From positions 1 to 64,000 of the forward strand of contig NZ_JAPNLJ010000022.1 in NCBI RefSeq assembly GCF_026627445.1: a stretch of 64,000 bases of DNA. Direction: 5' to 3'. Shown one piece after another: positions 49,481 to 56,703 of this stretch (position 1 is its first letter; each line of letters opens with the position of its first letter). Made by a program: the position numbers and the translations under genes. A model generated the notes under the pieces. The model was not told where the DNA came from. It did no database searches and saw only the letters and a program-made list of their open reading frames with translations. Source of the stretch: Streptomyces sp. H27-H1 (lineage in GTDB: Bacteria; Actinomycetota; Actinomycetes; Streptomycetales; Streptomycetaceae).

Positions 49481-49873
49481 ATGTTCCGTACCTCGAGCGA
49501 CACCCCCAAGAAGTCCCGCACCGTCCGCAGGGCCCTCGTGCTGGCGGGCACGGCCGCCGCCGCGGTGGTGCTCATGGCCCCTTCGGCGGGCGCGGCCGGC
49601 AGTGTCGGGGGCGCGGGCTCCGCCACCTGGTACTCGAACGGTGACAAGATGACCGTCTGCGACCACGCCGCGGACGGCAAGTCCGTCGTGGCCGAGGCCT
49701 ACGTGAACGGCAGCTGGCAGTACAAGTGGCACACCGGCGGCGCCGGCGGCTGCACCGACCGCTCCTACGGCAACCTGCCCGAGGGCTACCAGTTCGACTT
49801 CCGCGTATGTCTGGGCAACAACTACACCGTCGACTGGAGCACCTGCGGCGGCTGGGCCCGCGCCACGGCCTGA
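49481..49873 (+). CDS. Small secreted protein with four cysteines
   Basis: A 130-residue exported protein. Signal peptide: RTVRRALVLAGTAAAAVVLM with a cut after GAAG (about residue 40). The mature 90 residues are aromatic and polar, with four Cys (TVCDHAAD, GGCTDRSYG, FRVCLGNN, STCGGWA) likely forming two disulfides. A WYSNGDKMTVCDHAADGKSV segment is common among Streptomyces secreted proteins of unknown role. It lies 14 bp after the AraC gene and may be its co-transcribed partner. A GAGGAG ribosome site is present. Confidence 0.8.
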   Translation: MFRTSSDTPKKSRTVRRALVLAGTAAAAVVLMAPSAGAAGSVGGAGSATWYSNGDKMTVCDHAADGKSVVAEAYVNGSWQYKWHTGGAGGCTDRSYGNLPEGYQFDFRVCLGNNYTVDWSTCGGWARATA

Positions 49874-49890
49874 TCCGGGAGACCGCCCGT

Positions 49891-49922
49891 GAGGGGCGCC
49901 GGCCCGGCGGCCGGCGCCTCTC
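49891..49922 (+). terminator. Strong hairpin terminator after the small secreted protein
   Basis: GAGGGGCGCCGGCC (49891-49904) pairs with GGCCGGCGCCTCTC (49909-49922) with one wobble and a 4-nt loop, 17 bp after the stop. Confidence 0.8.
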
Positions 49923-50030
49923 ACGCGCCACCGGACCCGCTCAGCCGTGGGCGGTGCCGGTCACACAGGAGCGGCTGCCCTCTGGCTCTTGTCGTCGGAC
50001 AAGTCCCAGGGGCCCGCCCCGGCGCCGCAG

Positions 50031-51983
50031 TCAGCTCTCGGCGAGCACGATCAGCCAGTCCTCCTCGCAGAACCGCACCCGCTGCCGCTTGTCGGGGTTG
50101 ATCCGCACCCCGTAGTCGGGGCCGGTCGCGCTCCGCGCGCGCAGCCGGTAGCCGACGGCGCATTCCCGGCGCCGCCGCGCCGACTCGACGGCGGTGGCGA
50201 ACGAGACCTCCTGACCGGCCCGGACGTAGTCCGCGGCCGGCTTGAGATGGAACTCGTGGCCCTCCGCCGTGAACAACTCCTCGAAGACCTCGGCGAGATA
50301 CGGGCTCTCCGAGATCTGGGTCATCAGCAGACTGATCAGTCTGCCGCTCACGATGAAGTCGGCGCCGCCCCGGGCCGGCGCGAGGAGCCGGTTGCCGTCG
50401 TCGGACATCTCGGTGGTGAGCGCGAGTTCCCGGTGTGCGGCGTCCCCGATGGCCCGCAGGTGCAGCAGGGTGACCAGTGTCCTGTCGTCCGCCCGCGCCT
50501 CCGGATCCGTCACCGGGGCGAGGAGGGGGAGGGGTGCGTCCGAGGCCGCGGCGGCCGGCTCCGTCTCACCGATCACGATCACCCCGTCGTACGAGGGAAC
50601 GTCCAGCTTGGCCAGGGTGAGCGGGGCGGTGATGTCACCGTGGTGGAAAATGACTTCGAGCCGGGACCGCGCGGCCGTGACGGCCTGGGGGCCGTACCCG
50701 CCCGCGTACTCGCCCAGCGCCACGACGTCCAGGGTGGTTCCCGGGCTCACGTACTGGTCGAGCTGCTCGATGACGAGCGGCGCGCGGCGGTTCCAGCCGA
50801 GCAGGAGGAGCCGTTCGGCCTGGCAGGTCCTGGGGCCGGCCGTCACGATGGCGGCCTCCTCGACGTGGGAGGCCATGTCCACCCGTACGGCGGTGTCGTC
50901 GTCCCGGGAGATGACGACGATCCGGTCGGCCGGGCCGATCACCGCCCCCGGGTCCGGATTGAGGGTGACGCTCCCGTCGGCGTGCAGCAGGCCGACCGCC
51001 GAGGACGTGGCGAACGACAGCAGCGCCTCGCCGAACGTCCGCCCCACGAGGTCCTCGGCGGTGACCGGGTAGAACTCGTCGCCCTCGAAGTCCAGCAACT
51101 CCGAGTAGACGAGCGAGAGGCCGGGCTGCCGGGCCGTCTGAACGAGCAGCCGGGCGACGATGTCGTCGACGCACAGGACGTGTCCCGCGGGGCCTGCCGC
51201 CAGCTTGGCGGTCATGTGGTTGCGGGAGTCGCGGACGGCGGCGACCACCACCGCGTCCCCCGCTCCGGAGCCGGGGACGGCAGCGTCCAGGGCGAGCAGC
51301 GTCTTCACCACCTGCGCGTCACCGGTGTCCCCGGTGGGAGGCAGTACCAGCAGCGCCTTCGCGGTCCGCGGACTCACCCGGCACAGCTCGGTGGGGTCGG
51401 TGGTGCTCCCGTTGCGGCAGATGATCCGCGTTCTGCCGCTGCCGCTGTCGCGGACGCGGGTGGAGATCTCGTCCTCCATCCACACCTTGTCCTGCGGGGC
51501 GAGTACGGCGATGGCGGAGCGGCGCTGGTTCGCGTTGGCGGCCACCAGTTCCCCGATCACGGGGAAAACCTGGTCCGACCAGCCCAGTACGACGGTGTGC
51601 CCCGTCTCCAGCACGGTGGAGTGACCGAGGCGCAGTGACATGATGCGCCGGTTGATGCCCGTGGTGATCAGACTGACCAGGGTCGACACGAAGAGCAGCG
51701 CCACGAGCGCGAGCGATACGGAGGCCAGAACGTAGAGCGGGGAGCCGACCGCGCCCCCGATCTTCAGCGTCTGGCCGACGCTGACCCACACGGCGGTGAG
51801 CCGGCCGGACAGCGTGGCCGGAGCGGCCCGGTCGGACCAGACGAGGACCGCGCTCGCCGGAACGACGACGGCGAGGCAGGCCAGGGCGAGCCAGCCGATG
51901 AGGGCGGTCGTTCCCCCCGAGACGAGATGGTCGAAGCGGTACCGGAGACGGAGCCGGAGTGACGTCGTGTGCTGCTGCGCCAC
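50031..51983 (-). CDS. CASTOR/POLLUX-related putative ion channel
   Basis: A 650-residue membrane protein. Two N-terminal TM helices (TALIGWLALACLAVVVPASAV, LYVLASVSLALVALLFVSTLV) flank a pore-like segment (WVSVGQTLKIGG). Two RCK/TrkA-N-like regulatory units follow: HTVVLGWSDQVFPVIGEL and RLLLLGWNRRAPLVIEQL, each a Rossmann nucleotide-binding start. This layout matches the bacterial homologues of plant CASTOR/POLLUX channels. The start is put at the GTG at 51983 (VAQQHTTSLRL) with GGGAG upstream; ten or so residues upstream are also open. Likely transports monovalent or divalent cations under ligand control. Confidence 0.88.
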   Translation of the reverse strand: MAQQHTTSLRLRLRYRFDHLVSGGTTALIGWLALACLAVVVPASAVLVWSDRAAPATLSGRLTAVWVSVGQTLKIGGAVGSPLYVLASVSLALVALLFVSTLVSLITTGINRRIMSLRLGHSTVLETGHTVVLGWSDQVFPVIGELVAANANQRRSAIAVLAPQDKVWMEDEISTRVRDSGSGRTRIICRNGSTTDPTELCRVSPRTAKALLVLPPTGDTGDAQVVKTLLALDAAVPGSGAGDAVVVAAVRDSRNHMTAKLAAGPAGHVLCVDDIVARLLVQTARQPGLSLVYSELLDFEGDEFYPVTAEDLVGRTFGEALLSFATSSAVGLLHADGSVTLNPDPGAVIGPADRIVVISRDDDTAVRVDMASHVEEAAIVTAGPRTCQAERLLLLGWNRRAPLVIEQLDQYVSPGTTLDVVALGEYAGGYGPQAVTAARSRLEVIFHHGDITAPLTLAKLDVPSYDGVIVIGETEPAAAASDAPLPLLAPVTDPEARADDRTLVTLLHLRAIGDAAHRELALTTEMSDDGNRLLAPARGGADFIVSGRLISLLMTQISESPYLAEVFEELFTAEGHEFHLKPAADYVRAGQEVSFATAVESARRRRECAVGYRLRARSATGPDYGVRINPDKRQRVRFCEEDWLIVLAES

Positions 51984-52207
51984 AGCAAGCTCCCGTACAT
52001 GAGTCGAGGCGCCGGTCGGAGTGGCTGCCCGCCACACCGGAATCACCCTAGGCGGATTTCCGCCGCCGCCCCCGCGAACTCCACCGACCTCACTCAGAGG
52101 TATGAACGCGCGGGACCTCGGGCGCTGTTATCTGTTCGGTCACCAGTTCAACGCCGCGACCCGAGGGGTGACACGCGGGTCGTCCGAGCGGTTTGCGCCG
52201 GCGCCGG

Positions 52208-53638
52208 TCAGCCGTGGGCGGCGTGCAGTTCGTCGGTGGAGTGGTGGTGGCTGTGCCGCCACCCCGCCCCGGCGCGGCGGGCCCCGCGCAGGTGTGGGTG
52301 CCCGGGGGTCAGCCCGGTGTGTTCGTGCTCGTGTACGTGGCCCCGGCCCGCCACCGCCACCACGTCCGCCACCGCTACCACCGCCGTGTCGCCCGGCTGC
52401 CCGGCCCCGGCCGGCCACAGGTGCGCGGCGAGGGCCGCGGCCGCGAGCGCGATCGAGCCGAGGGCCGCCGTCGCCCACCCGAGCCCGGCCCGCGCGCCGA
52501 CCCAGCCCGCCAGTGGATAGGTCAGCAGCCAGGCGGCGTGCGACAGGGAGAACTGGGCGGCGAACACCGCGGTACGGTCCCGTTCCGGCGCGGCCCGCCG
52601 GATCACCCGGCCGGCCGGTGTGAGCACCATCGAGCAGGCCGCCCCGAACACCGCCCACGTGCCGAGCAGCGCGGGCCAGCGCCAACCGCCGCCGTGCGCC
52701 GAGGTGATGGCGCCGAGGGCGCCGAAGGCGGCGGGGAGCAGCAGGGCGCCGGCCAGCATCACCCGCCGGTCCGGACGCTTGTCCAGGACCCGCGGCAGTG
52801 CCAGGGCCACGATCAGGGACCCGGCTCCGTACGCGCCGAGGGCCAGGGCGACCGACTCGGCGGACAGCCCCAGGAACTCTCGCACGTACACGACGGAGTT
52901 GACCGTCACCACCGCTCCGGCGGCCGCCACCGCGAGGTTCATCGCCAGCAGGGACCGCAGGGGAGGGGAGCTGAGGAACAGGAGCGTCCCCGCGGTGGCC
53001 TTGGCGTACGCGCCCGCCCTGCCCGCGCCGGATGCCCCGGCGCCGCCGGAGCCCGCGCCCCGCTCGGACGGTGCGGGCAGGACGGCGGACACCACGAGCG
53101 CGCAGGAGGCGAGGAAGCCCGCCGCCGTACCGACGAACAACCGGTCGTAGCCGACCACCGACAGCAGCGCGGCCGCGAGCGCGGGACTGAGGAGGCTCTC
53201 CAGGTCGTATGCGAGCCGCGAAAGGGACAGCGCCCGCGTGTAGTCGCGCTCCTGCGGCAGGACGTCGGGAACGAGGGCCTGGAAGGCCGGAGTGAACGCG
53301 GCCGAGGCGGCCTGCAGCAGGAAGATCAGGACGTAGACCTGCCACACCTGGCTCACGAACGGCAGGCAGAGCGCGACCCCCGCCCGGACCAGGTCGGAGC
53401 CGGCCAGCAGGGTCCGGCGCGGCAGCCGGTCGGCCACCGCCGCGATCGCCGGGGCGATGACGACGTAGGCCACCATCTTGATCGCGAGCGCCGTACCGAG
53501 CACCGAACCGGCGCCGGCGCCCGCGAGATCGTAGGCGAGCAGTCCGAGGGCCACGGTGGCCAGGCCCGTACCGACCAGGGCGACGACCTGGGCGCCGAAC
53601 AGGCGGCGGTAGGTGCGGTCGCGCAGCACGCTCGGCAT
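52208..53638 (-). CDS. MFS transporter with histidine-rich C-terminal tail (probable metal exporter)
   Basis: A 476-residue major facilitator with 12 predicted TM helices; the loop after TM2 has VADRLPRRTLLAGSDLVRAG, close to the DRxGRR family motif. The last 45 residues are cytoplasmic and contain 12 histidines (HVHEHEH, GHPH, RHSHHH, LHAAH), which should bind divalent metal. The divergent neighbour is an ArsR-type sensor with a complete alpha5 metal site. Together they look like a metal-induced efflux system for Zn, Ni or Co; the metal is not determined. Start at 53638 with GAGGAG upstream. Confidence 0.86.
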   Translation of the reverse strand: MPSVLRDRTYRRLFGAQVVALVGTGLATVALGLLAYDLAGAGAGSVLGTALAIKMVAYVVIAPAIAAVADRLPRRTLLAGSDLVRAGVALCLPFVSQVWQVYVLIFLLQAASAAFTPAFQALVPDVLPQERDYTRALSLSRLAYDLESLLSPALAAALLSVVGYDRLFVGTAAGFLASCALVVSAVLPAPSERGAGSGGAGASGAGRAGAYAKATAGTLLFLSSPPLRSLLAMNLAVAAAGAVVTVNSVVYVREFLGLSAESVALALGAYGAGSLIVALALPRVLDKRPDRRVMLAGALLLPAAFGALGAITSAHGGGWRWPALLGTWAVFGAACSMVLTPAGRVIRRAAPERDRTAVFAAQFSLSHAAWLLTYPLAGWVGARAGLGWATAALGSIALAAAALAAHLWPAGAGQPGDTAVVAVADVVAVAGRGHVHEHEHTGLTPGHPHLRGARRAGAGWRHSHHHSTDELHAAHG

Positions 53639-53679
53639 GCGGCTCCTCTGCGGGCGGGGCGGTGGACGGCGCTTCCAAT

Positions 53680-53709
53680 GTATACACGTATGCACACCTG
53701 CGCACATGA
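53680..53709. promoter_or_regulatory. Three 10-bp periodic repeats between MFS and ArsR genes (probable operator)
   Basis: TGTATACACG, TATGCACACC and TGCGCACATG lie head to tail from 53680 to 53709. They share the pattern T-N-T/C-R-Y-R-CACA at a spacing of one helical turn, and the first contains the palindrome TGTATACA. The position in the divergent promoter region fits ArsR/SmtB control of both genes. Confidence 0.5.
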
Positions 53710-53769
53710 TGATCGGATTGCGGACCCGCCCTCACCCTGAGCCGCCCCGGAGCGACCTACCCTGGGGGC

Positions 53770-54129
53770 ATGCCTGCTCGCGAACCCCAGCCACCTGCAC
53801 CCGATGCGCACCTACGGGACCCCGACAGGGCGCGTCTCGCCGAGGCGACCGAGGTCTTCGCGATGCTCTCGGACGTCACCCGGCTGCACCTCCTGTGGCT
53901 GCTCGCCCAGGAGGAGTCGGACGTCGGCTCGCTGGCCGAGCGCTGCGCCGCGTCGAGGACCGCGGTGAGCCAGCACCTGGCGAAACTACGGCTGGCGGGC
54001 CTGGTCGACACCCGCCGCGAAGGCCGGCGCATCCACTACAGCCTGCGCGACGGCCACCTGCGCCGCCTCGTCCTGGAGGCCCTCAGTCACGCCGACCACC
54101 GAGTCAGCGGCACGGCCCCGCACAGCTGA
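53770..54129 (+). CDS. ArsR/SmtB-family metal sensor repressor
   Basis: A 119-residue winged-helix repressor. The recognition helix is SLAERCAASRTAVSQHLAKL. The C-terminal helix holds Asp94, His96, His107 and His110 in the exact D-x-H-x10-H-x2-H spacing of the alpha5 sites of NmtR/CzrA-type sensors (SLRDGHLRRL ... SHADH). No Cys pair of the ArsR/CadC type is present, so nickel, cobalt or zinc is the likely ligand. Divergent from the His-rich MFS gene across the repeat operator. It should release DNA on metal binding. Confidence 0.9.
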   Translation: MPAREPQPPAPDAHLRDPDRARLAEATEVFAMLSDVTRLHLLWLLAQEESDVGSLAERCAASRTAVSQHLAKLRLAGLVDTRREGRRIHYSLRDGHLRRLVLEALSHADHRVSGTAPHS

Positions 54130-54155
54130 CTCCCGTGGCCACGCGTCCGGCCCCC

Positions 54156-55652
54156 TCAGGCCTGGGCCAGGACCGGGTCGTAGGGGCCGGAGCGCCGGCG
54201 GCCCGTCATGAAGGACACGAAGTCGTTGACGAACGCGCCCCGGGAGTACGTGGCTCCGGTGCCCGCCGTATCGCGCAGATCGCGCCGGAACCCGGTGCGG
54301 AAAAGCGACCGGTACTCCTCCTCGTCGATGGACTGGTTCCCGTCGGTGTCGGCGGCGTCGAAGAGCACCTCGGCCGCCCTGATCAGCGCGGGTCCGGCGA
54401 GGGAGGGCACGGCCGCCGCGTACTCCTCCTTGCTGATGCGGCCGTCGCCGTCCGCGTCGAGGGCCTGCTGCAACTCCCGCCACCAGTCGGCGAACGCCCG
54501 GTAGAGCCTGGTCTCCTCGGGTTCGTCGAGGTCGAGCCGCCCGGCGAGCTCGCGGGCCATGGCGGCGAGGTCGGGCCAGTCCAGGTAGCCGTCGCCGGTC
54601 TGGTCGAGCACCTCGTGGAAGAACTCCTCGGCGCTGCGCCGAGGACCCTGCGCCGGGGCGCCGGGACCGGGCTCCGGGGGGAGCGGGGTGAGCAGCCTGA
54701 GCAGGGCGCCGGCCCGTTTGACGCCCTCGAGCACCACGGTGATCGTCTTCGCGCGCGGGTCGTCGCTGCCGGGGACCAGGGAGAGCAGGTCGACCAGTTC
54801 GTCCGTCTTGAGCCAGCCGTCGGGCAGGAACCGCGCCATGCCCATGGCCAGGTACGCGCCCTGCGCCACGGTCTGGGCTCCGGGGATCTCGGGCAGCCCG
54901 GCCCGGCGGCGGAAACCCTCCGGCAGCGAGGACACCGTGATGGCGCCGAGGACGGGCCCGACGAGGGAGCGGCCGGCCGCCCACAGCGTGGGCATGCCGT
55001 CCAGCAGCGGCGGCGCGGGGAGGTGGTCGAAGAGCCCGTAGAGGACGATGCGCAGCGCCTCGGTGTTCTCCAGCTCCTGCGCGACCATCCGGTCGAAGTA
55101 CTGCCAGAACTCCCGCAGGGTCGCCGGCAGATGGCCGGCCTCGTCACCCAGCAGCGCGAGGAACGCCTGGTACTCGGCGTACAACTGCTCCATCTCGGCC
55201 TGGGTCAGGGGCTGGCCGCTGAGCCGGCACATGCTGACGGTGCTCTCGTAGAGCGTCGCCACCACCCAGGCCCGCACCGAGGGGTCCATGGCGTCGTAGG
55301 GCCGCTCGCGCGCGTCGGCGCCGTTGATGCGGGCGTGGAGCCGGTTGAGCCGGGCCGCTTCCCGCTCCCGCACCCCGGCATCGGCGTCGAAGACGCGCTG
55401 CATGCTCAGGAAGGTGTTGCGCAGCCGTCGCCACGGGTGCGCCACGAAGGTGGAGTTGCCGATGAGGGCCGCGCCGATCTGCGGGTGGGCGGCCTCCAGT
55501 ACCGTCGCCCGGATCATGGCCAGCGCCCACCGCGGATCGTTCGAGAACCGGCGGAACTGCGAATCGGGCCCGAACGAAGGCTCCTCGACGCCGTCTGCGG
55601 CAGCCGCTGCGCCCTCACCGGGGGAGGGGGAATCGGGATCCAGGTCGGTCAC
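54156..55652 (-). CDS. MpaB-type oxygenase (DUF2236) fused to EF-hand domain
   Basis: A 498-residue protein. Residues about 25-290 are an MpaB/latex-clearing-type heme oxygenase domain (DUF2236): MIRATVLEAAHPQIGAALIG, AWVVATLYESTVSM, and a long helical rest with LPATLREFWQYFDRMV. The C-terminal 170 residues carry three EF-hand calcium loops: DQTGDGYLDWPDL, DADGDGRISKEEY, DTDGNQSIDEEEY. The GTG start overlaps the stop of uppS (GTGA), so the two are coupled. A calcium-responsive oxygenase is suggested; neither substrate nor calcium effect can be read from sequence. Confidence 0.85.
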   Translation of the reverse strand: MTDLDPDSPSPGEGAAAAADGVEEPSFGPDSQFRRFSNDPRWALAMIRATVLEAAHPQIGAALIGNSTFVAHPWRRLRNTFLSMQRVFDADAGVREREAARLNRLHARINGADARERPYDAMDPSVRAWVVATLYESTVSMCRLSGQPLTQAEMEQLYAEYQAFLALLGDEAGHLPATLREFWQYFDRMVAQELENTEALRIVLYGLFDHLPAPPLLDGMPTLWAAGRSLVGPVLGAITVSSLPEGFRRRAGLPEIPGAQTVAQGAYLAMGMARFLPDGWLKTDELVDLLSLVPGSDDPRAKTITVVLEGVKRAGALLRLLTPLPPEPGPGAPAQGPRRSAEEFFHEVLDQTGDGYLDWPDLAAMARELAGRLDLDEPEETRLYRAFADWWRELQQALDADGDGRISKEEYAAAVPSLAGPALIRAAEVLFDAADTDGNQSIDEEEYRSLFRTGFRRDLRDTAGTGATYSRGAFVNDFVSFMTGRRRSGPYDPVLAQA

Positions 55653-56425
55653 GGTCGGAGGTCTCCGTTCACGGTCGGTGCGAGGCCGCCGAAACGGCGG
55701 TCGCGCTGCTGGTAGGCGTGCAGGCATTCGGCGAAGTGCGTCGCGCGGAAATCGGGCCACAGCACGGGCGGGAACAGCCACTCGGCGTAGGCGACCTGCC
55801 AGAGCATGAAGTTGGAGATGCGCTGTTCGCCGGAGGTGCGGATGACGAGATCCACATCGGGTGTGTCGGGGAACGGCAGGTGGGCGGCGAAGACCCCCTC
55901 GTCCACCGCTTCGGCGGCCAGCCCGCCGCGGATGAGGGAGCGCGCCGCCTCGACGATGTCTCCGCGCCCGCCGTGGTCGAAGGCCACCGTCAGTGTCATC
56001 CCGCGGTTGGCGCCGGTCAGCGTCGTCAGATCGGCGAAGTCCTGGGCCAGCGGGGCCGGGATCCTCGGGTCCGAAACGCCCAGGAACCGGCACCGGATTC
56101 CGCGCGCGAGCAGCAGCGGGGCGTGCTTGCGCACCACGCGGCGCACCAGGCGCATCAGGAACTCCACCTCGCCGCTCGGGCGGGTCCAGTTCTCGGTGGA
56201 GAAGGCGTACAGGCTCAGCCATTCCACCCCGGCGGCCCGGGCCGCTTCGATGACCTCGATCACCGTCGCCTCCGCGGCGCTGTGGCCGGAGGTGCGCGGC
56301 ATCGACCGCTGCGCCGCCCACCGGCCGTTGCCGTCCATCACACAGGCGACATGGCGCGGCACCCGCTCGCGGCCGGCCGGTGCCCGCGACGGGGCCGCAC
56401 TGCCCGGAGCCTGCTCAACCCGCAT
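55649..56425 (-). CDS. uppS: Isoprenyl transferase (cis-prenyl diphosphate synthase)
   Basis: A 258-residue cis-prenyltransferase that extends prenyl diphosphates to polyprenyl carriers. Signature: HVACVMDGNGRWAAQRSMPR with catalytic Asp31, SGHSAAEATVIEV, LSLYAFSTENWTRP, and the C-terminal IRTSGEQRISNFMLWQ and EWLFPPVLWPDF. ATG at 56425 follows GAGAGGGG at good spacing; a GTG six bases upstream is too close. Streptomyces carry more than one such enzyme, so this may serve a specialised lipid. Coupling to an MpaB-type oxygenase suggests that the prenyl product or a derivative is oxidised. Confidence 0.95.
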   Translation of the reverse strand: MRVEQAPGSAAPSRAPAGRERVPRHVACVMDGNGRWAAQRSMPRTSGHSAAEATVIEVIEAARAAGVEWLSLYAFSTENWTRPSGEVEFLMRLVRRVVRKHAPLLLARGIRCRFLGVSDPRIPAPLAQDFADLTTLTGANRGMTLTVAFDHGGRGDIVEAARSLIRGGLAAEAVDEGVFAAHLPFPDTPDVDLVIRTSGEQRISNFMLWQVAYAEWLFPPVLWPDFRATHFAECLHAYQQRDRRFGGLAPTVNGDLRP

Positions 56426-56679
56426 ACCCACCCCTCTCGTCGTCGCGGAGCGCAGCGCGGTGCGCCGGACCCGATTCGGGCCCGGGGGCGACAGGTGCCG
56501 TGACCGGCACCAGGAGCAGAGTGCCGGGCTTCGCGCCGCGTCCGCCCCCGAGTCGGGGTGTGTTCACGCCTACGGGGGATCGGGCTCCGTGGTGGCGACG
56601 GAGGACCTGTACGATCTCCGCCCGCGGGCCGCTGCGGTGTCCGTCGGCCGCGGATCCGGCCGATGTCTTCACCCGGGTT

Positions 56680-56696
56680 GGATAGTTGAACTATCC
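56680..56696. promoter_or_regulatory. Perfect palindrome GGATAGTT-G-AACTATCC at the kinase-MFS start
   Basis: Eight-base arms around a single central base, ending 7 bp before the GTG start at 56704. It is AT-rich in a GC-rich region, typical of MarR- or TetR-type operators. A repressor bound there would block transcription or translation of the downstream gene. The regulator is not identified; no MarR/TetR gene is adjacent. Confidence 0.65.
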
Positions 56697-56703
56697 TGCG
56701 CTC

